A stretch of DNA of 64,000 nucleotides from positions 215,703 to 279,702 of the forward strand of contig CANNGH010000006.1 of the NCBI GenBank assembly GCA_947504115.1, written 5' to 3'. The notes beneath the pieces are model-generated. The model made no database searches and was not told the origin of the DNA. It saw only the letters and a list, made by a program, of their open reading frames with translations. Numbering within the stretch: the first letter of the stretch is position 1; each line of letters starts with the position of its first letter. Source of the stretch: an uncultured Sedimentitalea sp. Its GTDB lineage: Bacteria; Pseudomonadota; Alphaproteobacteria; Rhodobacterales; Rhodobacteraceae. Positions 53,450 to 61,766 of this stretch are shown piece after piece. The position numbers and the translations under genes are program-made.

Positions 53450-54427
53450 TCAGTCTCCGTCCGCCGAGTTGAACCCCGCCGACACGCCCAGCGACGGGCC
53501 GATTTCCGTCAGCACCGCCTCGCGGGCGGCGCGCACCGCCTGCTGGATCGCCTCGACCTTCAGGCGGCCTTGAGGCGTCTCGACCCCGGCGAATACCGGA
53601 TCGTCCAGATCGCCGATCAGGTCCAGCGCATGGGCGAACGCAGCGTCGCTCTGCGGGATCGGGCTGTCGGCCAGCTTGCCCGCCAGATCGTGCAGCGCGA
53701 CCAGCGACAGACGCAGGTTTCTCAGCGACCGCCCCGACCGGCGCGCCTCGGCCCGCGCCGGGCGGGGCCGGTCGAAACTGCCCATGGGGCGGCCAAGGCG
53801 CTGGTCGGCGTCGAATTCCAGCCCGGTGGTCAGCGCCGTGAACAGCGCCTGTTTCGCCTCTCGCTCGGACAGATAGGTTTGATTTCCAGGGTCGCCCGCG
53901 CTGCGCAGCGTTTCGGCGAAACCGTCGCGCCAGTCGGCGTCGACCGCGCCGGCAATCCGGTTCAGATCGCCCGAAAGCGCCGCGATAAGGGTGCAGGTAT
54001 AGCCGTCACCAGCGAATTGCGGATCGTATAGCAGGTATTCCAGCGCGTATACCCCGCGCGCCGCAACGGAGAGTTGCGTCGTGCCCTCGGGGGTTTCGAT
54101 GATCGGGTCTTCATCAGCGATCAGACCTTGTAATGCCGAGGGCGTGGCGCCGCGGGTATCGGGCCAGAACGCGACGGCCAGGATGCGTCCGTCCTGTTCG
54201 ATCGGGCCAAGTCGCAGGTGGCTGACCTTCATCCACGCGTCAAAGGCCGCGTTCCAGGCTGGACGGATCGCGGCACGGTCGCAGCTTTGCGCGGCCTGTT
54301 CCAATTCGGCGGCTTCCTCGGCAAAGGCGGCATAACCGGGCAGGATATGCGCGTCGATCACCCGGTCCACATCCGCCAACGCAGGCAGGGCCAGACAGGC
54401 GAGGAGCGGGGCAAGGGCGAATTTCAT
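53450..54427 (-). CDS. Imelysin-family periplasmic protein, second copy
   Basis: A 325-aa imelysin-like protein (peptidase M75 fold) with signal peptide KFALAPLLACLALPALA. The imelysin GxHxxE motif, which in related proteins contributes to a putative metal site, appears here as GVYALEYLLYD, so the histidine is replaced by tyrosine. It is a divergent paralogue of the protein at 56750-58012. GGAG precedes ATG 54427, which overlaps the stop of the DUF1111 gene by four bases. Part of the iron operon; a role in iron or haem uptake is known only by association. Confidence 0.83.
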   Translation of the reverse strand: MKFALAPLLACLALPALADVDRVIDAHILPGYAAFAEEAAELEQAAQSCDRAAIRPAWNAAFDAWMKVSHLRLGPIEQDGRILAVAFWPDTRGATPSALQGLIADEDPIIETPEGTTQLSVAARGVYALEYLLYDPQFAGDGYTCTLIAALSGDLNRIAGAVDADWRDGFAETLRSAGDPGNQTYLSEREAKQALFTALTTGLEFDADQRLGRPMGSFDRPRPARAEARRSGRSLRNLRLSLVALHDLAGKLADSPIPQSDAAFAHALDLIGDLDDPVFAGVETPQGRLKVEAIQQAVRAAREAVLTEIGPSLGVSAGFNSADGD

Positions 54428-55980
54428 AGCGACTCCAGATAGCGGATGAGGGCGGCGCGATCTTGTTTGGGCATCTCGACCACCGCGTCGCGCGCGGTCT
54501 GCGCTTCGCCACCATGCCACAATACTGCCTCGAGCAGCGAGCGCGCGCGCCCGTCATGCAGGAAGTAGCTATGCCCGCTGACGGTCTCGGTCAGGCCGAT
54601 CCCCCAGAGCGGGGCAGTGCGCCATTCCCGCCCGCTGGCGCGGCCTTCGGGGCGGTTGTCGGCCAGCCCCTCGCCCATGTCGTGCAGCAGCAGATCGCTG
54701 TGCGGCCAGATCAGCTGGAACGATTGCTCGGGTTGATCCTCCAGCCGATGAGTCACGAATTTCGGCGTATGGCACGAGGCGCAGCCGACGCTGTGAAACA
54801 TCTCCTTGCCGCGCAGAACCTCCGGGTCGTCGATGTCCCGCCGCGCGGGCACGGCGAGGTTGCGGGAGTAGAAGGTGACCAGATCCAGCCCCTCGGCATC
54901 GACTTCGTGGATGCGGGCGTCACCGTCACCGTGTGGGGCGGACCGGCACTCGGCCTGCGCCTCGGTGCAATCGCCCCAGGGCGCCTGAAAGATCGGGTTG
55001 GACAGCCCGAGATCGCCGGCAAAGGCGCTCGCGGATTGTTCCCTGATCGTCGGGGCGCCTGCCTTCAGCCCGAACCGGCCCAGCATGGGCTGATCGTATT
55101 CGAACGACCACACGATCTGCGCGCGTCCCGATATACCGTCGCCATCGGCGTCGTCCGGGTCTGCCCCGGCCAGAATATCCGCCGCCGGAATTGCCTCGAG
55201 CAGACCCAGGCCGATCATCGGCGGCGCCACACGGGGCGACAGCATGGCGCCCGCCGCCAGCGGGCCATAGTCCAGATCCTCGGCGGTATAGGTCGGCTGG
55301 CGCAAGTGCGCGGTCTCGCCATCCGACAGCTTCACCTCCACCTCGTCATAGGTGATGCCAAGCCGGTATTCGGCCTTATGCCCCGCGACGCCGAAATCCT
55401 GCAATTGCCCGCCATAGACCGGATCGGGGCGCGTGCGCGGCGTGTCATCACCGACCGACAGCAGGAACGCCTCGATATCGCTCATCTCATGCGCGGGGCT
55501 GGCGGGAACCGAGATGCGCAGGAACATCGACACCGCGCTGTCGTCGGGGCCGTCGGGCGGATGGCCGCGCCCGTCCTTCAGGTGGCAGCGCTGGCACGAG
55601 CGCGCGTTGAACAGCGGCCCCAGCCCGTCCGACGCCAGCGTCGAGGCCGGCGAGGAGACCCAGACCTTGCGGAACAATCCGTTGCCCACCTTGAACTGCA
55701 ATTCCCGCTCGAACGGCATGTTGGCCGAGGACAGGGAAAACGCGTTGGTGTCGGTGCGGGCGCGCACCGTCGCCGCGCCTGCGGGCTTGTCCTCGAACGG
55801 TTCGGGCGCGGTGAAATCCTGCGGCGGTTGCGTGACCTTGCCGATGCGCGCAGCTTCGTCTTCGGTCCGGGGCACGATATCCAGATGGGGATCGCCCAGA
55901 TCGGGCGCGGCCACGGCAATCGTGGCAAAAGCAATGGCCGGCGCGGCCAGAAGCCGCGCCAAACGTCGGGGTCGGAGCAT
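54424..55980 (-). CDS. DUF1111 di-haem c-type cytochrome
   Basis: A 518-aa periplasmic protein with an N-terminal export sequence (RLARLLAAPAIAFATIAVA) and two CxxCH haem sites, CQRCHLKDGRG and CASCHTPKF. The di-haem oxidoreductase (putative peroxidase-related, DUF1111) family has this arrangement, with a distal segment ending WRTAPLWGIGLTETV. The family is consistently co-located with imelysins and is thought to act on iron redox chemistry, which is not proved. CGGGAG precedes ATG 55980. It follows bfr after 28 nt. Confidence 0.87.
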   Translation of the reverse strand: MLRPRRLARLLAAPAIAFATIAVAAPDLGDPHLDIVPRTEDEAARIGKVTQPPQDFTAPEPFEDKPAGAATVRARTDTNAFSLSSANMPFERELQFKVGNGLFRKVWVSSPASTLASDGLGPLFNARSCQRCHLKDGRGHPPDGPDDSAVSMFLRISVPASPAHEMSDIEAFLLSVGDDTPRTRPDPVYGGQLQDFGVAGHKAEYRLGITYDEVEVKLSDGETAHLRQPTYTAEDLDYGPLAAGAMLSPRVAPPMIGLGLLEAIPAADILAGADPDDADGDGISGRAQIVWSFEYDQPMLGRFGLKAGAPTIREQSASAFAGDLGLSNPIFQAPWGDCTEAQAECRSAPHGDGDARIHEVDAEGLDLVTFYSRNLAVPARRDIDDPEVLRGKEMFHSVGCASCHTPKFVTHRLEDQPEQSFQLIWPHSDLLLHDMGEGLADNRPEGRASGREWRTAPLWGIGLTETVSGHSYFLHDGRARSLLEAVLWHGGEAQTARDAVVEMPKQDRAALIRYLESL

Positions 55981-56008
55981 GTGTTCTCCCGGTGTGCCGG
56001 CTTGCGCC

Positions 56009-56497
56009 TTATTGTTCGGCCTCGTCCGCCGATTTGGCGTTCGTCTGGCCGTAATTCTGCGGGCCGAGCGTGTCATAAAGACCGATCTGGGTTTCCAGAT
56101 AATCGATATGGCCTTCCTCGTCGGCGATCAGTTCCTCGAACAGGTTCTTGCTGACATAGTCGCTGACGCTCTCGCAATGGTCGCGTGCCTCGATATAAAG
56201 CGTGCGCGCGTCATGCTCGGCTGCCAGATCGGCGTCCAGCGTCTCCTTGAGGGTCTCCCCGATGCGCAAAGAGTCCAGCTTTTGCAGGTTCGGATGCCCT
56301 TCCAGAAAGATGATCCGCTGGATCAGCTTGTCGGCGTGGTGCATCTCTTCGATGCTTTCGGCACGCGATTTTGCGGCAATGCGGCCAAAGCCCCAGTCCT
56401 CCTGCAGGCGGTAGTGCAGCCAATACTGGCTGACGGCCGTCAATTCGCTGCGCAGCGCCTTGTTGAGATATTCGATGACCTTGGCGTCGCCCTTCAT
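56009..56497 (-). CDS. bfr: Bacterioferritin
   Basis: The haem-containing iron-storage protein, 162 aa, forming 24-mers. The ferroxidase ligands E18, E51, H54, E94, E127 and H130 are at the canonical positions and the haem ligand M52 is present in [14 protein letters not shown] precedes ATG 56497, which overlaps the bfd stop by four bases. Its coupling with bfd and placement among iron-uptake genes is unusual in that storage and uptake share one transcript, unless internal promoters exist. Confidence 0.96.
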   Translation of the reverse strand: MKGDAKVIEYLNKALRSELTAVSQYWLHYRLQEDWGFGRIAAKSRAESIEEMHHADKLIQRIIFLEGHPNLQKLDSLRIGETLKETLDADLAAEHDARTLYIEARDHCESVSDYVSKNLFEELIADEEGHIDYLETQIGLYDTLGPQNYGQTNAKSADEAEQ

Positions 56498-56739
56498 GAG
56501 CCTGTTCCTTCCTTGGTGGCGCGACGCAGGCCGCGCAATTGCATGGGAACGGACAAGGTGTCACAGGATCGCATCGTGTCAAGGAATACCGGCAGGCAGC
56601 CGCCGCAATCCGCCCGCTTGCCCAGCGCGCGATAGATCTTGCCCGGCGTGATGATCGTCTCCGGATCGGCGGCGCGCATCCAGTCCACCGCCGAGCGGAT
56701 TTCGTGATCGGTGATGGAGTTGCAGTGACAGACGATCAT
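56494..56739 (-). CDS. bfd: Bacterioferritin-associated ferredoxin
   Basis: An 81-aa [2Fe-2S] protein that reduces and releases iron from bacterioferritin. The cluster is bound by CHC at residues 4-6 ([12 protein letters not shown]) and a CGGC near residue 41-44 ([11 protein letters not shown]). AGGGG precedes ATG 56739; the frame is open to 56865 without similarity. It lies 10 nt downstream of the first imelysin gene and is translationally coupled to bfr. Confidence 0.92.
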   Translation of the reverse strand: MIVCHCNSITDHEIRSAVDWMRAADPETIITPGKIYRALGKRADCGGCLPVFLDTMRSCDTLSVPMQLRGLRRATKEGTGS

Positions 56740-56749
56740 GCGAGGCCCC

Positions 56750-58012
56750 TTACTGAAAAACCGCGTCCGGGCTGTCGAGGCTGTCCGACCCTTCAAACCC
56801 GATCCGATCAACGCCCAGCGCGGCGACGGCGCGTTCGATCGACCGGGTCTGCGCCACCAGCGCATCGACCGCGCCCATGATCAACGCCTCGCCCTGCTCG
56901 TTGCCGCGCGCGAGCATCATGTCATAGCTGAACCCGGCCTCGGCGGCGGTGCGGATATGGTCCAGCTTGACCATGGTGTGGTTCAGATCGGCGCGCAGCA
57001 CCGCGTCCACCTCCGGGTCGGCCTCGGCCACCAGGTCGGACAGCGACGGCCCCGACACCACGCGCCCGTCGATGCCGACATATTCGCCGGTATAGACGTT
57101 TCGGATGCCCAGCCCGTCGTAATAATGGCTCATATGGGTGTTGTCGGAAAAGCAGTCATGTTCTTCTTCCGGATCGTTCAGCATCAGGCCCAGTTTCATC
57201 CGCTCGCCGGCCTGTTCGCCGTAGGACAGGCTGCCCATGCCGGTCAGCATCGCCTTGATGCCGGCGTCCTCGTTTTCCATCACTGCCTGCCGCGCCGCGC
57301 CGCCATCCGCCCATTGCGCGGCCATCCAGTCCAGATCGGAGACCAAAAGATCGGTCGCCGCCTTGAGGTAGGCGCCACGCCGGTCGCAATTGTCGTTGGT
57401 GCAGTCCTCACCTTGCGCATAGTCGGTCCAGGGCCGGTCGCCCGCGCCCGGATCGGTGCCGTTCAGATCCTGCCCCCAGAGCAGGAATTCGATGGCGTGA
57501 TAGCCGGTCGCCACGTTCGCCTCGATCTCGTCGGCCTCGTGCAGCGTGTCCGAAAGCAGTTCCGGTGTGATCTCGCTGGCGTCCACTTCCTGCCCCGAAA
57601 GGGTGAAGGTGGGGTTGGCGATCACGTTCAGCCCGGCATATTCGTTTTCGTCCCCGGCCCCGCCATAGGAGGCATCGACATAATCGATCAGCCCCTCGTC
57701 CAGCGGCCAGGCATTCACCTTGCCCTCCCATTCATCGACGATGGGATTGCCAAAGCGAAAGGCCTCGGTCTGCTGATAGGGCACCCGCGCCGCCAGCCAT
57801 GCCGCGCGCGCCGCCTGAAGATTTTGCGGCGACGGCTGAGCGATCAGCGTATCGACAGCCTGTTGCAATGCGCGGGCCAATGTGGCGCTGTCCTCGTAGC
57901 CGGCCTGCGCGATGTCGCCATAGGTCTCCAGAACCTCGGCCTTGGTGGCGGCCAGCGCCGGAAGGGCGGTCATCACGGTGGTGGCAAGGGCGGCGGCGAT
58001 CAGACGGTTCAT
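56750..58012 (-). CDS. Imelysin-family periplasmic protein
   Basis: A 420-aa protein with signal peptide NRLIAAALATTVMTALPALA. It contains the intact imelysin motif GYHAIEFLLWGQD (GxHxxE) around residue 180, and the family segments PYQQTEAFRFGNP and HMSHYYDGLGIRNVYTGEY. IrpA-type imelysins are iron-regulated periplasmic proteins linked to iron uptake; peptidase activity is not generally accepted. AAGGA lies eight bases before ATG 58012, overlapping the stop of the preceding gene. First of two imelysins in the operon. Confidence 0.9.
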   Translation of the reverse strand: MNRLIAAALATTVMTALPALAATKAEVLETYGDIAQAGYEDSATLARALQQAVDTLIAQPSPQNLQAARAAWLAARVPYQQTEAFRFGNPIVDEWEGKVNAWPLDEGLIDYVDASYGGAGDENEYAGLNVIANPTFTLSGQEVDASEITPELLSDTLHEADEIEANVATGYHAIEFLLWGQDLNGTDPGAGDRPWTDYAQGEDCTNDNCDRRGAYLKAATDLLVSDLDWMAAQWADGGAARQAVMENEDAGIKAMLTGMGSLSYGEQAGERMKLGLMLNDPEEEHDCFSDNTHMSHYYDGLGIRNVYTGEYVGIDGRVVSGPSLSDLVAEADPEVDAVLRADLNHTMVKLDHIRTAAEAGFSYDMMLARGNEQGEALIMGAVDALVAQTRSIERAVAALGVDRIGFEGSDSLDSPDAVFQ

Positions 58013-58022
58013 ACGGGTATCC

Positions 58023-58520
58023 TTAGTGTCGGGTTCGGGTCGAAAGGTTGGGATGCGTCGGACGGAGTTCTTTCGGTGTGCGCCGGGCGATGCGCAGGAA
58101 CACCTGCCCCAGATCGTCGGCCAGTTGCACCGCCTGCCACGCCGCCTGCCCGTTCAGGAAGGTGGCCGCGAACATCATCGCGTCCTCGCGATCCTGCGCG
58201 GCGGCGGCGGCGATCATCTGGGCAAAGACGCTTTCGTGCCCGCCGAAGCAGCGGCAGGTCAGCCCGTGGCGCACCAGCGGACAGCGCGCATTGGACAGGC
58301 ACAGCCGCAGCAGCGAATCGAAATCCTCGAATCGCCGGCATCCGGTCTCGTCGCCCAACAGCAGGCGGAAGTCCTGCGCGATCCGGTCGCGATGCGCGCC
58401 GCCCTCGCACCAGGCGCGCAGATACAGAACCGCCGTCAACTCGACCGGCGGCAGTTCCTGCAACTGCCCGACGGCCGCGCCGCCGCGGTTGGGGGGCGAT
58501 ATGCGCGCGGCCATGGTCAT
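58023..58520 (-). CDS. Cysteine-rich protein of unknown function in iron operon
   Basis: I do not recognise this 165-aa soluble protein. It holds about eight cysteines, several in one cluster reading CLSNARCPLVRHGLTCRCFGGHE, which looks like a metal or Fe-S site. The second half is helical (HESVFAQMIAAAAAQDREDAMMFAATFL). ATG 58520 overlaps the hemP stop as ATGA and the gene ends 10 nt before the imelysin start, so it is clearly an operon member. A role in handling iron, haem or cluster sensing is only inference; nothing in its sequence gives a catalytic motif. Confidence 0.75.
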   Translation of the reverse strand: MTMAARISPPNRGGAAVGQLQELPPVELTAVLYLRAWCEGGAHRDRIAQDFRLLLGDETGCRRFEDFDSLLRLCLSNARCPLVRHGLTCRCFGGHESVFAQMIAAAAAQDREDAMMFAATFLNGQAAWQAVQLADDLGQVFLRIARRTPKELRPTHPNLSTRTRH

Positions 58521-58693
58521 TTCGTCAGGATCAACTTGCCTGCACGGGTGATGCGCAGGGTATAGACCTGATCGTCCAGCACCACCTGGGCGGTGTCGCC
58601 GCCATCGGTCAAGACGCGGGCATCGTGGCAGGGTGTGCGGGAGGTCGCTGTCACGGCTGCGGCGTGCAATCTGCGATCGGCGGCGGCCATCAT
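58517..58693 (-). CDS. hemP: Hemin uptake protein HemP
   Basis: A 58-aa protein, too short for most gene calls, ending in the diagnostic HemP motif VYTLRITRAGKLILTK. In rhizobia and Bradyrhizobium HemP/HmuP is needed for haem uptake and for activating the haem receptor gene. GGAG precedes two successive ATGs (58693 and 58690), overlapping the stop of the upstream small gene as ATGA. The downstream gene starts inside its stop. No haem receptor or hmu ABC genes are in the window. Confidence 0.88.
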   Translation of the reverse strand: MMAAADRRLHAAAVTATSRTPCHDARVLTDGGDTAQVVLDDQVYTLRITRAGKLILTK

Positions 58694-58866
58694 GTCACGC
58701 TCCGGTCAAGCAGATGTTCGGCGATGGCGCTGCCCTGCATCGTCATGGTTTCGCTCAGGTGACACAGTTCGCGGCACGAAAAGGTGGCAGGCGGGCGCAC
58801 CTGCGCGGGGTCTTCATCGGGACGATGCGGCACGGCGGCGCGCGGAAAGGCGGCGGGATCAGGCAT
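58690..58866 (-). CDS. Small protein upstream of hemP, unknown function
   Basis: I do not recognise this 58-aa protein (PDPAAFPRAAVPHRPDEDP..., ending LLDRSVT). AAAGGA precedes ATG 58866 at good spacing; an in-frame ATG at 58884 also has a GGAA and could extend it by six residues. Its stop overlaps the hemP start as ATGA, which argues that it is translated. It is Pro-rich in its first half with two Cys in FSCRELCHLSE, and would be the first gene of the iron operon. Confidence 0.55.
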   Translation of the reverse strand: MPDPAAFPRAAVPHRPDEDPAQVRPPATFSCRELCHLSETMTMQGSAIAEHLLDRSVT

Positions 58867-58927
58867 CGGTGTTCCTTTCGACATGTCTGGTTCCGGGCTG
58901 CCTTGGACGGGTGGCTTGGATTGCCGG

Positions 58928-58957
58928 TAACCTGACCAAAACCATCGACTATGTCAA
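58928..58957 (-). promoter_or_regulatory. Candidate promoter of the iron operon
   Basis: On the minus strand TTGACA (58952-58957) is followed 18 bases later by AGGTTA (58928-58933). Two direct copies of AACCTGA on the plus strand (58929-58935 and 58957-58963) bracket it, overlapping both promoter boxes; they might be recognised by an iron regulator such as IscR or RirA, which is a guess. Confidence 0.4.
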
Positions 58958-58973
58958 ACCTGATTTATTCGCT

Positions 58974-58996
58974 CGGGATACTTTTTCGCCAAATGC
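58974..58996 (+). repeat. Dispersed intergenic motif, copy C
   Basis: CGGGATACTTTTTCGCCAAA, matching copies A and B in the core, upstream of the iron operon. Confidence 0.45.
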
Positions 58997-59074
58997 GCGA
59001 ATATGCGGATCCGGCGACCGCCTTTGCGGCCGATATCAGCCATCTCCGTTCGCGCGCTGTCAGGGCCGCGCGCC

Positions 59075-60187
59075 CTATCCCGTCGCGCTGTCCGCCCCGG
59101 ATATCGCGCCACTGACGTCCTCGGGCGCAATCGCCACCGTCTTCACGATCGCATGACAGGCAAGCCCCGGCTCCAGCCCCAGCGCCGCGACCGAGCGCCG
59201 GGTGACACGGGACAAGACCCGCCCGGCTGGCGTGTGCACTGACACGATGGCCCCCGGCCCCTCACCCGGACGCACCGCTTCGACATGACCGGGCAGGATG
59301 TTCAGCGCCGACACGCCTTCGGGGCGTTGCAGCGACAGGGTCACCTCATGCGCGGCAATGCGGATGCGCAGCGCCCTGCCCGGCTCCAGATCGACGCGCG
59401 GCAGGAACAACTGCACGCCACCGGCGGTCAATTCGCTCAGCCCGTCGGCGTGATGAGCCACCACCCGCGCCTCGAGCACGGCGCCGATACCGCGCAGGCC
59501 CGCCGGCGCGAATGTCGGATCGCCCAGCACTTCGGACGGCGGACCGATCCGCGCGACCCGTCCATCCTGAAGCGCGACCACCGTGGTGGCCAGCCGGGCG
59601 ACCTCGGCCGGGGAATGGCTGACATAGAGGATCGGCACCGCCGCCTCGTCGCGCAGACGTTCGAAATAGGGCAGGATCTCGGCCTTGCGCGCCTCGTCCA
59701 GCGCCGCCAGCGGCTCGTCGGCCAGAATCAGGCGCGGCCCGGCCAGAAGCGCGCGGCCGATGGCGACGCGCTGTTTCTCGCCCCCCGAAAGCAGCGCCGG
59801 ACGGCGATCCAGCAGATGGCCGATGCCCAGCATCTCGACCACGCGGCCCAGGCTTTCGCGGGGCGTGTCGCGGCGGGCGAACCAGCGGCCATAGCCGAGA
59901 TTCTGGCGCACGGTCAGATGCGGAAACAGCCGCCCTTCCTGAAAGATATAGCCCAGATCGCGCCGATGCGGCGGCAGCCAGATCCGCCGCGCGCTGTCCT
60001 GAAACACCCGCTCGTCCAGCGCGACGCGGCCCGCCTGCGGCTTCAACAGCCCGGCCACCGCGTTGATCACGGTCGTCTTGCCCGACCCGGACTGCCCGAA
60101 CAGCATCGTAAGCCCCGGCGGCGCGTCGAATGCCACGTACAGATCGAACCGCCCGAGGCGATGCGTCAGGGCGACCGAAAGCGTCAT
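59075..60187 (-). CDS. modC: Molybdate ABC transporter ATP-binding protein
   Basis: The ATPase of the ModABC importer, 370 aa. Walker A is GQSGSGKTT, the signature LSGGEKQRVAIGRALL, Walker B LILADEPLAALD and the H-loop VSHSPAEV. The C-terminal third is a Mop/TOBE domain (SALNILPGHVEAVRPGEG) that binds molybdate and gives feedback control in this family. ATG 60187 overlaps the modB stop by four bases; the frame is open far upstream through modB. Confidence 0.93.
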   Translation of the reverse strand: MTLSVALTHRLGRFDLYVAFDAPPGLTMLFGQSGSGKTTVINAVAGLLKPQAGRVALDERVFQDSARRIWLPPHRRDLGYIFQEGRLFPHLTVRQNLGYGRWFARRDTPRESLGRVVEMLGIGHLLDRRPALLSGGEKQRVAIGRALLAGPRLILADEPLAALDEARKAEILPYFERLRDEAAVPILYVSHSPAEVARLATTVVALQDGRVARIGPPSEVLGDPTFAPAGLRGIGAVLEARVVAHHADGLSELTAGGVQLFLPRVDLEPGRALRIRIAAHEVTLSLQRPEGVSALNILPGHVEAVRPGEGPGAIVSVHTPAGRVLSRVTRRSVAALGLEPGLACHAIVKTVAIAPEDVSGAISGADSATG

Positions 60188-60876
60188 GCGCCCCCCACCC
60201 GCCGCGCGATGCGGCGTGCGATGATTTCGGACAGGAACAGGGCGGTCATCGCCACGGCGACCGACACCAGCACCAGCCGCATGGCCGGTCCCTCGCCGCC
60301 CGGCACCTGCAGGAAACCGTATATCGCCGTCGGTAGCGTCTGCGTCTCGCCGGGGATGTTCGAGACGAATGTGATCGTCGCGCCGAATTCGCCCATCGCC
60401 TTGGCAAAGGCCAGAATGGCCCCCGCGATGATGCCGGGCAGGATCAACGGCAGGGTGACGCTGGCAAAGACCCATGGCCGCGATGCGCCCAGCGTGGCGG
60501 CGGCCTGTTCCAGCTTCGGATCCACCGCCTCGATCGACAGGCGGATGGCGCGCACCAGCAGCGGAAACGCCATGATACCGCAGGCCAGCGCCGCACCGGT
60601 CCAGCGAAAGGCGAAAACGATGCCGATCTCCTGCAACAGGCTGCCGACCGGACCCCGCGTGCCAAAAGTCAGCAACAGCAGATACCCCGTCACCACCGGC
60701 GGCAGGATCAGCGGCAGATGCACGAGCCCGTTCAGCACCTGCCGACCCGGAAACGACCAACGCGCCAGCGCATAGGCGATGAAGATGCCCGGAGGCAGCC
60801 CGGCCAGCGTGGCCCAGAAGGACACACGCAGCGACAGCGCCACGGCCTGCCATTCATCGGGGCCAAGCCAGTCCAT
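60184..60876 (-). CDS. modB: Molybdate ABC transporter permease
   Basis: The membrane subunit, 230 aa with five to six helices. The EAA loop that contacts ModC is EQAAATLGASRPWVFASVTLP, and LPLILPPVVTGYLLLLTFG and GEFGATITFVSNIPGETQT are typical of ModB. ATG 60876 lies 9 nt after the modA stop. Operon order modA-modB-modC is the standard one. Confidence 0.95.
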   Translation of the reverse strand: MDWLGPDEWQAVALSLRVSFWATLAGLPPGIFIAYALARWSFPGRQVLNGLVHLPLILPPVVTGYLLLLTFGTRGPVGSLLQEIGIVFAFRWTGAALACGIMAFPLLVRAIRLSIEAVDPKLEQAAATLGASRPWVFASVTLPLILPGIIAGAILAFAKAMGEFGATITFVSNIPGETQTLPTAIYGFLQVPGGEGPAMRLVLVSVAVAMTALFLSEIIARRIARRVGGA

Positions 60877-60885
60877 CTGCCGCGG

Positions 60886-61674
60886 TTATTCGGCCAGGAC
60901 GGTAAAGCCTTGGGTTTCGAACGCGGCGCGGGCGGCGGGGGCGCGCAGGAAATCCAGGAACTCCGTCACCGCCGGAGCGTCACGTCCGGCCACGGCGGCA
61001 GCGGGATAGACGATCGGCGGGTGGCTGTCGCTCGGGAATGTTGCGATCACGCTGACATCGTCCTCGGCGGCGGCATCGGTGGCATAGACGATGCCGTACG
61101 GCGCCTCGCCGGTCGCGACCAAGGCCAGCGCCGCGCGCACGTTGTCGGCCTGCGCGACCTTGGGCGCGACGGTGTCCCACAGCCCGAGATGTTCCAGCGC
61201 GGCCTTGCCATAGATGCCTGCCGGCACGGATTCGACCATCGCCATGGCCAGCCGGTTTTCACCCAGCATCCCCGCCAGATCCAGATCGGCGTCGATCTCG
61301 ATATCCTCGGCCTCGCCATGCGCGATCAGCACGATGGAATTGCCCAGCAGGTCGAACCGTGTACCCGCCTGGATCAGTCCGTCCGCTTCCAGGGTGTCCA
61401 TCCAGCCGGGATTGGCCGACACGAACACATCAGCCGGCGCCCCCTGCTGGATCTGGCGCGCCAGCGCCGACGAGCCGGCCAGCGACACCGACAGGTCGTG
61501 ACCGGTCGCGTCCTTGAACGCACCCGACACGTCGTCCATCGCGTTCTTCATGCTGGCGGCGGCAAACACGGTGACCCGATCGGCCTGCGCCGATGCCGGT
61601 ACCAAAAGCGACGCCACAAGGATCGGCGCGGCGGCAAGACGGGAAATAACAGCAATATATGACGCGACCCGCAT
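60886..61674 (-). CDS. modA: Molybdate ABC transporter substrate-binding protein
   Basis: The periplasmic molybdate/tungstate receptor, 262 aa, with a signal peptide ending ...PASAQA. Mature start VTVFAAASMKNAMDDV contains the first ligand-binding Ser, and GSSALARQIQQGAPADVFVSAN the second; LAMAMVESVPAGIYG and GIVYATDA are the remaining pocket segments. ATG 61674 has GGGGA upstream. A weak promoter (TTGCCT, 18 bases, TAGTCA, 61709-61738 on the minus strand) may serve the operon; no ModE-type box is evident. Confidence 0.94.
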   Translation of the reverse strand: MRVASYIAVISRLAAAPILVASLLVPASAQADRVTVFAAASMKNAMDDVSGAFKDATGHDLSVSLAGSSALARQIQQGAPADVFVSANPGWMDTLEADGLIQAGTRFDLLGNSIVLIAHGEAEDIEIDADLDLAGMLGENRLAMAMVESVPAGIYGKAALEHLGLWDTVAPKVAQADNVRAALALVATGEAPYGIVYATDAAAEDDVSVIATFPSDSHPPIVYPAAAVAGRDAPAVTEFLDFLRAPAARAAFETQGFTVLAE

Positions 61675-61766
61675 GATAAGGTTCCCCAATTCGCCAAGGT
61701 GTCGCAGATGACTAGCCGACGCTCCGCGTGGAAGGCAAGCACCATCTCCCCGCTTGCCTTTGCGGC

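Noticed and set aside
59075..60853. 592-aa frame that could be read as a ModB-ModC fusion
   Set aside because: The upstream part is the out-of-frame shadow of modB. The true modC start at 60187 overlaps the modB stop as ATGA.
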